Source of the DNA: Roseofilum capinflatum BLCC-M114
Lineage (GTDB): Bacteria > Cyanobacteriota > Cyanobacteriia > Cyanobacteriales > Desertifilaceae
Assembly (NCBI RefSeq): GCF_030068505.1
Contig: NZ_JAQOSO010000028.1
Coordinates: forward strand, 1-46,462
Length of the DNA stretch: 46,462 nt
Direction: 5' to 3'
This document shows, one piece after another, positions 1 through 8,813 of the stretch. The notes beneath the pieces were generated by a model. That model saw only the letters and a list, made by a program, of their open reading frames with translations. It did not search any database and had not been told where the DNA came from. Each line of letters begins with the position of its first letter. The stretch's first letter is position 1. The position numbers and the translations under genes are program-made.

Positions 1-246
1 ACAAATACGAATATAACCAATCCTTCTCTTCCTTGTCAACCCTTTTTTTGGAAAATCTTGAAATTATTTTTCGAGAAACGCTACAAACTATATATGGCGA
101 GGAGTTGAAGCTTTCAATATTTTTGGACATTTTGGAGATCCTTGAAGAGGTTAGGGTTGCCTTTGAACCGGAATGAGTCTAAATACTCAGTAAAATTATT
201 TTGAAATTCTTTGAGGGGGATGAGTGTACCTGAAATACGATCGCCA
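1..246. other. Left-edge intergenic DNA, no gene seen
   Basis: AT-rich sequence downstream of the SLH gene terminator. I found no convincing reading frame, RNA gene or repeat. An open frame of 79 codons runs through here on the minus strand, but it crosses the SLH terminator and overlaps the SLH coding end, so I do not treat it as a gene. Confidence 0.5.
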
Positions 247-285
247 GAAAAAAGAAGGAGGAAGGATTGATATCCCTCCCTCCTT
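247..285 (-). terminator. Rho-independent terminator of the SLH protein gene
   Basis: Read on the minus strand, a stem AAGGAGG(G)AGGGAT pairs with ATCCTTCCTCCTT and is followed directly by CTTTTTT. It sits 29 bases past the stop codon of the SLH gene, in the right orientation to end its transcript. The T-tract is at 248-253 and the hairpin at 255-285. This is a strong intrinsic terminator by eye; no folding energy was computed. Confidence 0.8.
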
Positions 286-313
286 GATAGGATGAGTCTT
301 TGAACTCCGAAGG

Positions 314-1585
314 CTACTGAGCAGAAGCAGTGGGAATATCCGATTTCACGCAATTGAGCATTCGTAGAGTTGCGGCGGCAGCATAGTTGCGGCGAGCGTT
401 ATCGTTGGGAACAAACTGAGTTCCAGATTCATTGAGTGGAGAGGCAACAGAGCAATAGGTAGACATCTGGGTAATGAGATCGGAGGCCCAATGATTATCA
501 ACATCACTAAAGGGTTGGGGATCTTGTTTGGCTTGAAGTTCGGGATTTAAGCCGCTAGTTTTACGGGCAAACTCGGCTGCACGACGTTGAACTGCCATTA
601 GTTCTGCACGGGTGACGGATTGAGCGGGTTTAAATGTACCATCTGTATAGCCACTGACAATGTTGTTGTCTTTTGCCCATTGGATTTTGGCGGCACTCCA
701 TCGAGAGGAAGCTACATCAGGGTAGGGATTAGTGGCGGTATTGGTGGGAATATTGACGTTAGTGCCAGGAATGGTTTTGAGAGATTCTAAAACCATGGAT
801 ACTAATTGTTCGCGTGTAAGGGGATTTTGGGGACGGAAGGTGCTATCTTCTGCAAAGCCAGAGATAAAACCGATATCGACTGCTTCATTAATTTCGCTGG
901 CATATATATCATTGGCGATATCTTTAAAGCTGGGAGTTGTGGGATCAACGGGATTGGGATCAACGGGATTGGGATCAACGGGATTGGGATCGACCGGATT
1001 TGGGTCAACGGGATTGGGTGTTGTACCAATTAATGAACTGAGCTGTTGATCGTTGAGAAGGTAAACATGGCCTAGGGTTTGACCTTCATAGGAGCGTTTG
1101 GCAAAGCGCCAACCGGGGTTGAGATGAATTTTGACAAAATCGGAGGTTGCACCATAGGTGCGACCAATTTCTATCTCTGGGCCTCCTGGGGTATTGGACG
1201 ATCCAACTAAGACTAAATCATTGTTGCGATTGACGATTCGTAGGCTGTACTGGAGGGCAAGATCTTGATTGTTAACTCGAATGGAAAATCCGTTACTGTC
1301 GGTGCTGCGGCCACAAATACCGCTAAAGTCAAAGTTGAGCAAAAGAGGATCGACAATCGTGGGACTTTGGCCGGTTTCACTCCAACATTGACGGGTACTG
1401 GATTTTTGTTCCAAAATAAGGAGTTGATGGGCGTTTGTGCCTCGTGGAGCGGCGATCGCAATAAAATCATCCTGTCTAACTTCGCTATGATCGAAGAAGG
1501 CGCGAGCGGTAGCCACCCAGGTGGTCATCCCAACGACAGTAGTGGTGGCAATAGCAGCTAAACGGGAGAGGAGTGATTTATTCAT
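314..1585 (-). CDS. Secreted DUF3747 protein with three C-terminal SLH motifs
   Basis: This 423-residue protein is probably an envelope protein. Residues 1-29 form a signal peptide ending ARA. Residues about 30-185 look like the cyanobacterial DUF3747 domain (start FFDHSEVRQDDF, then GWRFAKRSYEG). A Pro-rich linker of DPNPV repeats follows (about 190-215). Three S-layer-homology motifs come next, beginning FKDIAND (about 220), YPDVASSRW (about 290) and FSDVDNHWA (about 360). SLH motifs bind secondary cell-wall polysaccharide or peptidoglycan, so the protein is expected in the periplasm or outer envelope. The order of domains is read from the sequence; the role of DUF3747 is unknown. The gene is monocistronic, with a terminator just downstream. 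Confidence 0.85.
   Translation of the reverse strand: MNKSLLSRLAAIATTTVVGMTTWVATARAFFDHSEVRQDDFIAIAAPRGTNAHQLLILEQKSSTRQCWSETGQSPTIVDPLLLNFDFSGICGRSTDSNGFSIRVNNQDLALQYSLRIVNRNNDLVLVGSSNTPGGPEIEIGRTYGATSDFVKIHLNPGWRFAKRSYEGQTLGHVYLLNDQQLSSLIGTTPNPVDPNPVDPNPVDPNPVDPNPVDPTTPSFKDIANDIYASEINEAVDIGFISGFAEDSTFRPQNPLTREQLVSMVLESLKTIPGTNVNIPTNTATNPYPDVASSRWSAAKIQWAKDNNIVSGYTDGTFKPAQSVTRAELMAVQRRAAEFARKTSGLNPELQAKQDPQPFSDVDNHWASDLITQMSTYCSVASPLNESGTQFVPNDNARRNYAAAATLRMLNCVKSDIPTASAQ
942..1016 (-). repeat. 15-bp tandem repeat (5 units) encoding the DPNPV linker
   Basis: Five consecutive 15-bp units of the type GGATCAACGGGATTG (plus strand) encode the DPNPV repeats between the DUF3747 and SLH parts of the protein. 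Units 1-3 are near-identical and units 4-5 carry a few substitutions. Being a whole number of codons, gain or loss of units would change linker length without a frameshift. Confidence 0.9.
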
Positions 1586-1725
1586 AGTTGTAGAAGAGTG
1601 AGTAGACTTAATTTAAGCAGTGTACAAGAGAGGTGTTCTGTTCTCCAGTACCTCCCCAGTCGAAAGGTATCCGTAAATTGTTGCTAGGGGGTGTGACAGT
1701 TTTAGAGCTGTCTATGGCTACACAA

Positions 1726-3963
1726 TTAGGCGCTTTTAGAGATCGCTTGATATAAGGTCTTTAACTTGGCTTCTACAGAGGGGGGTTTAGAGGTAAATCG
1801 GATGGAAAACCGATCTTTAGACCGATGGTTATCTAGAACTTTGGCATACACATCTTCGCGGTTTTCTGGTTGCTCATCCTTAAAGAAATTAATTTTTAAG
1901 TTGGTTAACCCGGATGGAATTCGATCGCCGGATTCTGGGGTGAGCAGAATGGTTGCACCTTTTTCTGATAGGGCAATCAATTGACCCTGGTTGACGCGAT
2001 CGCTAATATTTTTACCTTCTAACACAGCATACTGAAGGGGAAGGGCTGGGGATAAGGGAAAGAAATGCTCTTCTTCTTTAGGCAGATCGAGCTGATAGGG
2101 GCCAGCAATCCCGCCAATATCGTAGATAGTAATAGGGGTTTTCACTCCCTTGGGGGTAACTTGTTTCTCGCCATTGATTTTGACTTCTGGGCCGGCTTCA
2201 AGCAGGGTGGATTCAGAAACTAAGATCTGGCCGGCGGTGGTGTAGGATTCAATGCGATAGGTTAAATTCACTTGAGAGCCGACTACGCCGTATTTGGTTC
2301 GTTTTTCAGAGCCAATGTTACCGACGACGACCTCACCGGTATTGATACCAACTCCCATTTCTAGGGAGGATAGTCCCCATTCTTTCATTTGCACGTTCAC
2401 CTGTTTCATGGCTAGTTGCATGGCTATGGCACAGGCGATCGCCCTTTGAGCGTCATCTTCACGGGGAATGGGAGCGCCAAATAAGACCAAAATGCCATCA
2501 CCCATAAACTCATCAATGGTTCCTTGATATTCGGTAATCACATCGGCCATGTAGCCTAAATAGAAGTTGAGGATTTTAATCACTTCCTCTGGGGAAAGGC
2601 GTTCAGACAGGGCGGTAAAGCCCCGTAAATCTGAGGTGAGAATGGTGATTTTGCGTCGTTCACCACCTAATTTTAGGCCTTCGGGATGCTCTAATAGGGT
2701 GGCGACAATTTCCTGACTTAGATAGCGGCCAAAGGTTTTGCGGATATCGCCAGCACTGCGGGCAATATAGGCGGTAATGGCAACACAGGAGCCAACTAAG
2801 CTGAGGACTGGCGGAACGACAGGTAACCACCATCCGATGAGAAAAGCTCCATAGGTGGCAGCCATGAGCAGGGGGAGCGTGGCGATGGGGGCGATCGCCT
2901 TACGAATGGTGGATGAGTTCAAACCGGTACTATGGCGTAATCTCCAGGTTAAAACGGCTCCGACCCAGGCCCAGAAGAGAATCCATAGGTTTTCCTGAGT
3001 TTCATTCCAGGTTTGAATCAGGGGTCGTCCTTCTAGGGCAGAACTCAGGATCAAACTGGTAATGTTGGCATGGATTTCTACGCCAGCCATCCGTTGAGAG
3101 GGAGTCCTGGTATAGGGAGTGGGAAAGAGGTCTTGAAAGGATTCTCCCACCGCACCAATTAAAACGATGCGATCGCTTGCCCAATCCTCTGGGACTCGAT
3201 CCTCCAAAACATCCATCAGAGAAACGGTCTCAAAAGACTTGCTGGGGCCATGATAATTGAGGATTAACTGATATCCCCCCTCTGCTTCCCCCAAGTAGGC
3301 CCCAGCATTGGGTTCAATGGGAGAAAAGATGCCTTTTCCTAAACGCCAAGTGTTTTCACTGACGGATTCAGGAACAATTCCTTCGGGTTGTAGATAGAGT
3401 AGAGCCAGATAAAGGGGCAGACCATGAATCCTTTCCCCTTCTGGCGTGTCCAGAAAGGCCAAAGCCCGACGCACTTTACTATCGGCATCGGGCAACAAAT
3501 CATTGGCTCCCACCTGGTTTTTCGCTTTTAGGGCTGGAGGAGGATCGACGCGATCGCGTTGGTCATCTCCAACTGCCTTTTCAATGCCGATCAAATAATC
3601 GGTATTCTCAAAAATCTCCACTAGAGCTTGATGGCCGGGTTCAACGGGTAAATCCCGGTAAATATCTAAACCAATGGCTCTAGGTTCCATGGCGATTAAC
3701 TTTTGGAGCAGGTCGGCATAAATTTGATCGGGAATGATGGCCTGACCAATGGCTTCTACATCTGCTTCATTAATGCCGACGATCGCAATTCGCGGATCGC
3801 GAGGTTCTAGAGGTCGCCAGCGCATATATAAATCAAATAGGGCCCATTCTCCTCCTTGGAGAGCGCCTATAAATCGTAACAGAATGACCAATAAAGCTAC
3901 AGAAGGGGTCGCAATCCACACCCCTCGCTGTTGCCATAACCAATCCTTAATTGTTTCCCACAT
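1726..3963 (-). CDS. CHASE2 sensor class III nucleotidyl cyclase, possibly guanylate-type
   Basis: This 745-residue membrane protein makes a cyclic nucleotide in response to an extracytoplasmic signal. It has an N-terminal membrane segment (about 17-36), an extracytoplasmic CHASE2 domain (about 40-320), a cluster of membrane segments (about 325-400) and a class III cyclase domain (about 435-600). Metal-binding aspartates are D445 (SDLRGF) and D489 (GDG); the transition-state residues are N566 and R570. The purine-contacting positions are E485, where adenylate cyclases carry Lys, and G559, where they carry Asp or Thr. This points away from classical ATP specificity. A C-terminal region (about 645-735) resembles a PilZ-like fold. 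Its divergence from the second cyclase at 7010-8650 is notable. Product specificity is inferred, not shown. Confidence 0.85.
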   Translation of the reverse strand: MWETIKDWLWQQRGVWIATPSVALLVILLRFIGALQGGEWALFDLYMRWRPLEPRDPRIAIVGINEADVEAIGQAIIPDQIYADLLQKLIAMEPRAIGLDIYRDLPVEPGHQALVEIFENTDYLIGIEKAVGDDQRDRVDPPPALKAKNQVGANDLLPDADSKVRRALAFLDTPEGERIHGLPLYLALLYLQPEGIVPESVSENTWRLGKGIFSPIEPNAGAYLGEAEGGYQLILNYHGPSKSFETVSLMDVLEDRVPEDWASDRIVLIGAVGESFQDLFPTPYTRTPSQRMAGVEIHANITSLILSSALEGRPLIQTWNETQENLWILFWAWVGAVLTWRLRHSTGLNSSTIRKAIAPIATLPLLMAATYGAFLIGWWLPVVPPVLSLVGSCVAITAYIARSAGDIRKTFGRYLSQEIVATLLEHPEGLKLGGERRKITILTSDLRGFTALSERLSPEEVIKILNFYLGYMADVITEYQGTIDEFMGDGILVLFGAPIPREDDAQRAIACAIAMQLAMKQVNVQMKEWGLSSLEMGVGINTGEVVVGNIGSEKRTKYGVVGSQVNLTYRIESYTTAGQILVSESTLLEAGPEVKINGEKQVTPKGVKTPITIYDIGGIAGPYQLDLPKEEEHFFPLSPALPLQYAVLEGKNISDRVNQGQLIALSEKGATILLTPESGDRIPSGLTNLKINFFKDEQPENREDVYAKVLDNHRSKDRFSIRFTSKPPSVEAKLKTLYQAISKSA

Positions 3964-4038
3964 AGAACCCAGGGTTACAGTAAACAGTAATCTTCAGTTA
4001 TGCTGCCTGTGAATCTGCACCCTAAAATCTCAATGATA

Positions 4039-4770
4039 CTAAGGATTTCCGGTAATTCTTTCTATGGAAAGCATCGGCGTTTGGGTTAATTTGTCCAAAC
4101 CTACGGATTTCAAGAGACTTTCCCAAGGGCCCGCATCTAAATCTCGTAACTGAGCGGCGATCGCCAGGCTATCGTACCAAACTTCGGCCTGAGCCAGCAG
4201 TTCTGCTTGTTTAAGTAGGTCTTCTTCGGCTTGGGCTTCTTCCAAAGCCGTCATTACATTTGGATCTAGAGTAACATGACGAATTTGCCCTTGAATGGAC
4301 TCATCAGCTCCTCGGTCACTGGGATTACACACCAGGAGAAATAACCAAGTATATTCAGTTGAATCGCCCATAGCTTCGGGGAGTGTCATGTTTACACTGA
4401 CTAATCCGCCATCTTTAGAGAGTTCTAGCTCCTCAGTATAGACATCATTGCCTTGCCGATCGACTAAAATAAACTCTGCCGATCTAGCTTTGGTTTTGGG
4501 CACATAAAAGAACATGGTCGGGGTATCACTGACCGTTTGACCGACATAATTATCGGGTTGAGGCGGTTTTAAGGCCATTAAGGAGAGTTCATTTTGGGGA
4601 GTGACGCAAGCCGAAGCTCCTCTGACTCCGCCCCCAGCACTTCCTCCTGTAGGAGCGCCCACCCCACCAGTGGGAGGAAATTCTAGGGCCAAAGCTCCTG
4701 GAGCTAGGAGAGCGGGAGCTAGGGCAAATGCCAGCAATTTCAGAGGGGAAGGGAAAAGTTGAAAGGCCAT
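4039..4770 (-). CDS. DUF928 family secreted protein
   Basis: The protein has 243 residues from the chosen ATG. A signal peptide (LLAFALAPALLAPGALA) is followed by a Gly/Pro-rich stretch and the DUF928 region, with its typical LSLMALKPP, FFYVPKTKA and a final region rich in Glu and Ala. DUF928 proteins are common in cyanobacteria, often near CHASE2 proteins, and have no established function. An upstream in-frame start would add nine residues ahead of the signal peptide. The ATG at 4770 is preferred because an AAGGAG lies about 13 bases upstream. The gene follows the same direction as the CHASE2 cyclase 75 bases downstream and may be co-transcribed with it. Confidence 0.8.
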   Translation of the reverse strand: MAFQLFPSPLKLLAFALAPALLAPGALALEFPPTGGVGAPTGGSAGGGVRGASACVTPQNELSLMALKPPQPDNYVGQTVSDTPTMFFYVPKTKARSAEFILVDRQGNDVYTEELELSKDGGLVSVNMTLPEAMGDSTEYTWLFLLVCNPSDRGADESIQGQIRHVTLDPNVMTALEEAQAEEDLLKQAELLAQAEVWYDSLAIAAQLRDLDAGPWESLLKSVGLDKLTQTPMLSIERITGNP

Positions 4771-4925
4771 AACGTGAATACATCTCCTTGTGGGCAAACA
4801 GTTGGGTCGCTTGATCTACTCTGGCATAGAATCCCAGGTCAAGGGTTGACTGGGTAGGCTAATCTCTATTGTGTCTACTTATCTTTGTCTGAGAAACTCT
4901 CATGTGATAAGAATTGAGGGTTAGA

Positions 4926-4978
4926 TTTCAGGTATGGTTTAAAATTACCTGAAACTGAAACGTCTTGATGAGAAGACG
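4926..4978 (+). promoter_or_regulatory. Inverted repeats in the hypE upstream region
   Basis: TTTCAGGTA (4926-4934) and TACCTGAAA (4946-4954) form a perfect 9-bp inverted repeat with an 11-base centre. A second, 6-bp one (CGTCTT...AAGACG, 4961-4978) follows. They lie 51-103 bases before the hypE start codon. They could be an operator or leader hairpins; I do not recognise the binding protein. Confidence 0.35.
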
Positions 4979-5028
4979 CTGAAAAAGAGCGTGAGTTCCA
5001 GGCTGTTTTATCCTATTTAACTACGAAT

Positions 5029-6093
5029 ATGGCTTCTGCACCGGATTTTTCCCTATCTTGTCCGATTCCGATCCAAAACTATCCCCAGGTGCTGTTAGCC
5101 CATGGAGGGGGCGGTAAGCTTATGCATCAGCTCATTGAGCAGATGTTTCTGCCGGTTTTTGGTCGTCCTGATGTTTCCCATGATGCTAGTGTGTTTGCTG
5201 TTAAGGGCGATCGCCTGGCGTTTACCACAGATTCCTATGTGGTCAATCCCCTCATCTTTCCAGGGGGGGATATTGGCTCGATGGCGGTTTATGGGACGGT
5301 GAATGATTTAGCTATGGCTGGAGCGAGGCCGCTGTATCTAAGTGCGGGGTTTATCTTGGAGGAAGGGTTATCGATGGAGACGCTATGGCAGGTGGTGCGA
5401 TCGATGCAAGGGGCTGCCCAGAAAGCAGGAGTACAAATTATTACCGGAGATACCAAAGTGGTCGATCGCGGCAAAGGGGATGGAATGTTCATTAATACGT
5501 CTGGTGTAGGGGTAATTGAGTCAAAAAACAAGATTTCTCCCCAACAGGTGCAGTCAGGAGATGCCATTTTAATTAATGGGGATTTAGGCCGACATGGGAT
5601 CGCGATTATGGCTGTGCGTGAAGGATTGGACTTTGAAACGACCATTGAGAGCGATTCCGCTCCCGTTGCAGCACCAGTTCTCCGGTTACTTGAAGCAGGG
5701 GTTCAGATTCATTGTTTGCGGGATTTAACCAGGGGAGGATTGGCCAGTACCTTAAATGAAATTGCCCTCAGTTCAGGATTAAACTTGCACATTGACGAAT
5801 CCTTAATTCCCGTTCGGGAAGACGTGCGCGGAGCTTGTGAAATTCTGGGTTTCGATCCCCTCTATGTTGCGAATGAGGGAAGATTTGTGGCCTTTATTCC
5901 CCAGTCTGATGTGGAGTTAGCCCTATCGATTTTAAGGGAAACTTCAGAAGCAGACAGGGAAGCATCAGTGATTGGACAAGTAGGGGAACCAGCAATTTCA
6001 GAGTTTTCTGCTCAGGTGAGTCTAAAAAGTCAGATTGGGGCCAGTCGCATTCTGGATTGGCTCAGTGGCGAACAGTTACCCCGGATTTGTTAA
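5029..6093 (+). CDS. hypE: Hydrogenase maturation factor HypE
   Basis: HypE dehydrates a thiocarboxamide on its own C-terminal cysteine, using ATP, to give the thiocyanate that supplies the CN ligands of the [NiFe]-hydrogenase active site. The carbamoyl group comes from HypF. The 354-residue length is normal. The N-terminal part has the AIR-synthase-like ATP site ([55 protein letters not shown]). The conserved DLTRGGLA follows, and the protein ends with the diagnostic PRIC, so the acceptor cysteine is intact. No other hyp or hox/hup gene is in the window. The stop codon abuts the stop of the convergent ParB-like gene with no spacer. Confidence 0.95.
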   Translation: MASAPDFSLSCPIPIQNYPQVLLAHGGGGKLMHQLIEQMFLPVFGRPDVSHDASVFAVKGDRLAFTTDSYVVNPLIFPGGDIGSMAVYGTVNDLAMAGARPLYLSAGFILEEGLSMETLWQVVRSMQGAAQKAGVQIITGDTKVVDRGKGDGMFINTSGVGVIESKNKISPQQVQSGDAILINGDLGRHGIAIMAVREGLDFETTIESDSAPVAAPVLRLLEAGVQIHCLRDLTRGGLASTLNEIALSSGLNLHIDESLIPVREDVRGACEILGFDPLYVANEGRFVAFIPQSDVELALSILRETSEADREASVIGQVGEPAISEFSAQVSLKSQIGASRILDWLSGEQLPRIC

Positions 6094-6894
6094 TTATCGT
6101 TCATTTTGTTGGGCAATGGCCTCTAATGATAGCTCTTTAGGGGGAGGAATCGTACAGGCAGAACTGTTTTCATAGGTGTACTGAGGATCGTGAATCATAG
6201 CCAGGGTTTGATAGACATGGGAACGGTTAATTTCCTCTGGTAAGGTTAAGCCAAATTCTTTTAAACAATCTGCTAACTTAAATTGGTAGAAAAAGATTTT
6301 TTCGCCTTTCGGTCGCTCAAAAAATCCCCAGTAAAGTGCCATTCCCACTGCGGCCCGATAAGGGTCGTTTTTTAATTCACCGAGGTTACGGGGCAAATTT
6401 TCAGGATTGATTTGATTTCCAGGGGTTCCCAAATAAGTATAGTTTTGTGCTTGCATTGCTGACCAAAAATCGGGCCGGTTTCTCCAATCTTGAATAATCT
6501 CAATGTTGACCCTAATGTTGGGATCGCCCTGATAATATTCCCAGATTGAACTCATGGTGTGGTGAGAGTCAACCATATAAAATTGATTATTTGGCCCTAA
6601 GACAACGGGGACTGTTCGCTGATTTACATAGTCTTCAACGGTGGCATATTTAGAGGATTCTCCGCGCTCGATAACTTTTAAAAATGCGACTTGATATTGG
6701 ACTTGGTACTTGCCAACGACGGGTTGTGTGGGATGCAAGTCACCGATCGCCATCTGACACTCTAGGGGTGTTCTCAGGAAGAGAGGACGGGAGGGACAGG
6801 GGGCAATTCTAGCATCTGCGGAGGGAGGGATAATGAGGGATAAACCGATCGCTGTCAGGATCAAACAGAAAAGCCAAATTTTTTTCACAGTCAT
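6094..6894 (-). CDS. Secreted ParB-like (ParBc_2) protein
   Basis: The protein has 266 residues from the ATG at 6894 (a GTG two codons upstream is the alternative; an AGGTG precedes the ATG closely). An N-terminal hydrophobic segment (IWLFCLILTAIGLSLII) with a following ADA reads as a signal peptide. The rest matches the putative ParB-like nuclease family (PF08857): VGKYQVQYQV, then QFYMVDSHHTMSSIW, in which the VDSHH motif is the family hallmark. Members are often secreted and have nothing to do with chromosome partition. The biochemical activity is not established. The gene is convergent with hypE with zero spacing. Confidence 0.75.
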   Translation of the reverse strand: MTVKKIWLFCLILTAIGLSLIIPPSADARIAPCPSRPLFLRTPLECQMAIGDLHPTQPVVGKYQVQYQVAFLKVIERGESSKYATVEDYVNQRTVPVVLGPNNQFYMVDSHHTMSSIWEYYQGDPNIRVNIEIIQDWRNRPDFWSAMQAQNYTYLGTPGNQINPENLPRNLGELKNDPYRAAVGMALYWGFFERPKGEKIFFYQFKLADCLKEFGLTLPEEINRSHVYQTLAMIHDPQYTYENSSACTIPPPKELSLEAIAQQNER

Positions 6895-7009
6895 ATTCAC
6901 CTAAGTCATAGACACTTGTTCAGGGTAAAAGGGAATGGTCTCATCCGTCAAATCAAGTAAAAATTGCCTATTCCGTAACTCTCAAGGCTATATTCTAGGG
7001 TTACCTACC

Positions 7010-8650
7010 TCAACTTTCTTCTACATTTAAGGTGTCTTGATGGGGCAGTTCTTCCCAAAGAACGCGATAGACTTGTAGGGGATCTTTTTTTCCTTTGACT
7101 TGTACAAGAGGTAAACGTTCTACGGGAATTTTGTTCTGCTTCAGTTTAAGAAAAGTGCTGGCAGAAATGAGGATTTCATTGGCTTTAGCTTCGCTACAAA
7201 TACGACTGGCGACATTCATGGTATCGCCAATATGGGCATATTGAATCAGACGTTCTGTACCAATATTTCCGGAAGCGACTCGTCCTGTATTTAAGCCGAT
7301 ATGAATATGAATAGGGTGATGGTTGCGCTGTTGCCGTTGGATATTGAGCCGTCTGACCGCCCATTGCATGGCGATCGCTGCTTTGACGGCTCGTTCTGCA
7401 TCATCTTCTCTTTGGTAAGGCGATCCCCAGACGGCAACTAAGGCATCTCCAATATATTTTTCTAGGGTTCCTTCGTAGGGAAAAACAATTTCTTCCACCA
7501 TCATGCCAAAATATTCATTGAGCATTTCAATCACGGCACGGGGAGACATGAGGGAGGACATCTGTGTAAATTGACTGAGATCAGAAAAGAGGGCAGTAAC
7601 TTCTGTATCTACAATTTTGTTGAGGTTGCCTTCTTCCCGCAGTTTACGGCTCACGGCTTTGGGGAAAAATCGCTCTAGTTTGTCCCGGAGAACGGCTTCT
7701 GATTCCATTTTTTGATAGAGTTGACTATGGTCAATGGCGATCGCTGCTTGATTGGCTAAAGCAGTTAGAAATTCTACATCTTCATCAGAATAAACATTAG
7801 CTAAGGATAAATTATCCACATATAACACCCCAATCACTGTATCGCGGGGTTTGAGAGGGGCACAAATAGAGGCGTGAATGCATTGACTAATTACCGAGTC
7901 AGAATCCCTAAATCGACCATCAATTTGGGCATCTGCGGTCATGATAGTTTGTTGTTTTTCACAGACAAAATCGGTGATTTTTTTACTATAAAATTGATAG
8001 TCTGCATGAATGCCGGGGCGAGAATTGACCGCTTTGACTTGGAGTTTATTGGTTTGGGGATTAATTAATAAAATAGCAGCACGATCGATCTGCATTAAAT
8101 CTAACAGAATTTCTAGGACTTTCTTGAGTAATTTATCTAACCTTTTTGGATAGGAGAGCTGTTTACTGACCTCTAACAGAAGTTTCAGCTTATCTTCTTT
8201 GCGCTTTTGCTGATCTTGCTCTCTTAATTTGAGTAAGGATAAGGATTTTTCCTCATCTGATAATAATTCTGGCATTCCTACCTCTCCTTGTTCTACGGAG
8301 AATTCTTTAATAATGGTAGGATTTTGCTGAGGATCTAAACCTGTTTTTTCTTCCAATACTTCGAGTTGCTCTCGATATTGGAAACTTACTTTACCACATC
8401 GAATAATATCCTTATCCTTGAGCCATTTCTTTTCAATGCGACTTTCATTAATAAACGTATGATTACTGCTATGAAGATCGCAAATTTCCACCCCTCTCGG
8501 TGTCCAGTGAATTTCTGCATGGTGTCGGGAAATACTGGCGTGACTGATGACGATCGTATTATCAAGCGATCGCCCCAGGGTATTAATTCCCCAACGTAAT
8601 TCATAGAGTTTTTCATCCTGACTATGGGGAGCGTAGATTAAGTACGGCAT
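7010..8650 (-). CDS. FHA-GAF-class III adenylate cyclase
   Basis: This 546-residue soluble protein probably makes cAMP. It has an FHA phosphothreonine-binding domain (about 20-90, with LGRSLDNTIVIS and SRHHAEI), a coiled linker (about 130-165), a GAF domain (about 165-310) and a cyclase domain (about 345-490). The metal-binding residues are D357 and D402. Adenine-specific K398 is present in LEKYIGD, and N479 and R483 are the transition-state residues, so all expected catalytic positions are visible. A472 stands where the second purine contact normally lies. It probably integrates a phosphoprotein signal and a small-molecule signal. It is not near other signalling genes of the same direction, and a repeat-rich region lies upstream. 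Confidence 0.88.
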   Translation of the reverse strand: MPYLIYAPHSQDEKLYELRWGINTLGRSLDNTIVISHASISRHHAEIHWTPRGVEICDLHSSNHTFINESRIEKKWLKDKDIIRCGKVSFQYREQLEVLEEKTGLDPQQNPTIIKEFSVEQGEVGMPELLSDEEKSLSLLKLREQDQQKRKEDKLKLLLEVSKQLSYPKRLDKLLKKVLEILLDLMQIDRAAILLINPQTNKLQVKAVNSRPGIHADYQFYSKKITDFVCEKQQTIMTADAQIDGRFRDSDSVISQCIHASICAPLKPRDTVIGVLYVDNLSLANVYSDEDVEFLTALANQAAIAIDHSQLYQKMESEAVLRDKLERFFPKAVSRKLREEGNLNKIVDTEVTALFSDLSQFTQMSSLMSPRAVIEMLNEYFGMMVEEIVFPYEGTLEKYIGDALVAVWGSPYQREDDAERAVKAAIAMQWAVRRLNIQRQQRNHHPIHIHIGLNTGRVASGNIGTERLIQYAHIGDTMNVASRICSEAKANEILISASTFLKLKQNKIPVERLPLVQVKGKKDPLQVYRVLWEELPHQDTLNVEES

Positions 8651-8813
8651 GGCGTTCTCAAGCGGGATGATATAGCGCTTTCCGCTTTCGCGGACATGAA
8701 ACGCGCTGGTTATGGAAATGGGTAATGGGTAAACCGTTTTCCCTTAACGTCACACTTTTAAGGCTTCCCCTGCACTCTACTGAAGGGGAGATTTATTTCC
8801 AAGTATAAGCGAT
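8651..8813. repeat. Repeat-rich gap: palindromic element plus ATGGGTA heptamers
   Basis: The gap holds a short palindromic element, TTTCCGCTTTCGCGGACATGAAA in outline (8679-8701), bounded by AGCGC/GCGCT. Two ATGGGTA heptamers follow (about 8719-8732). The 8679-8701 core recurs at 42908-42928 and, shortened, at 35379-35397. There is no gene here. Confidence 0.7.

Noticed and set aside
114-353. 79-codon open frame on the minus strand
   Set aside because: It crosses a strong terminator hairpin, overlaps the SLH gene end and has no recognisable family or ribosome binding site.
732-1049. Open frames across the SLH linker on other strands
   Set aside because: Shadows of the 15-bp repeat (Gly-Ser-Thr-Gly and Ile-Pro repeats), not genes.
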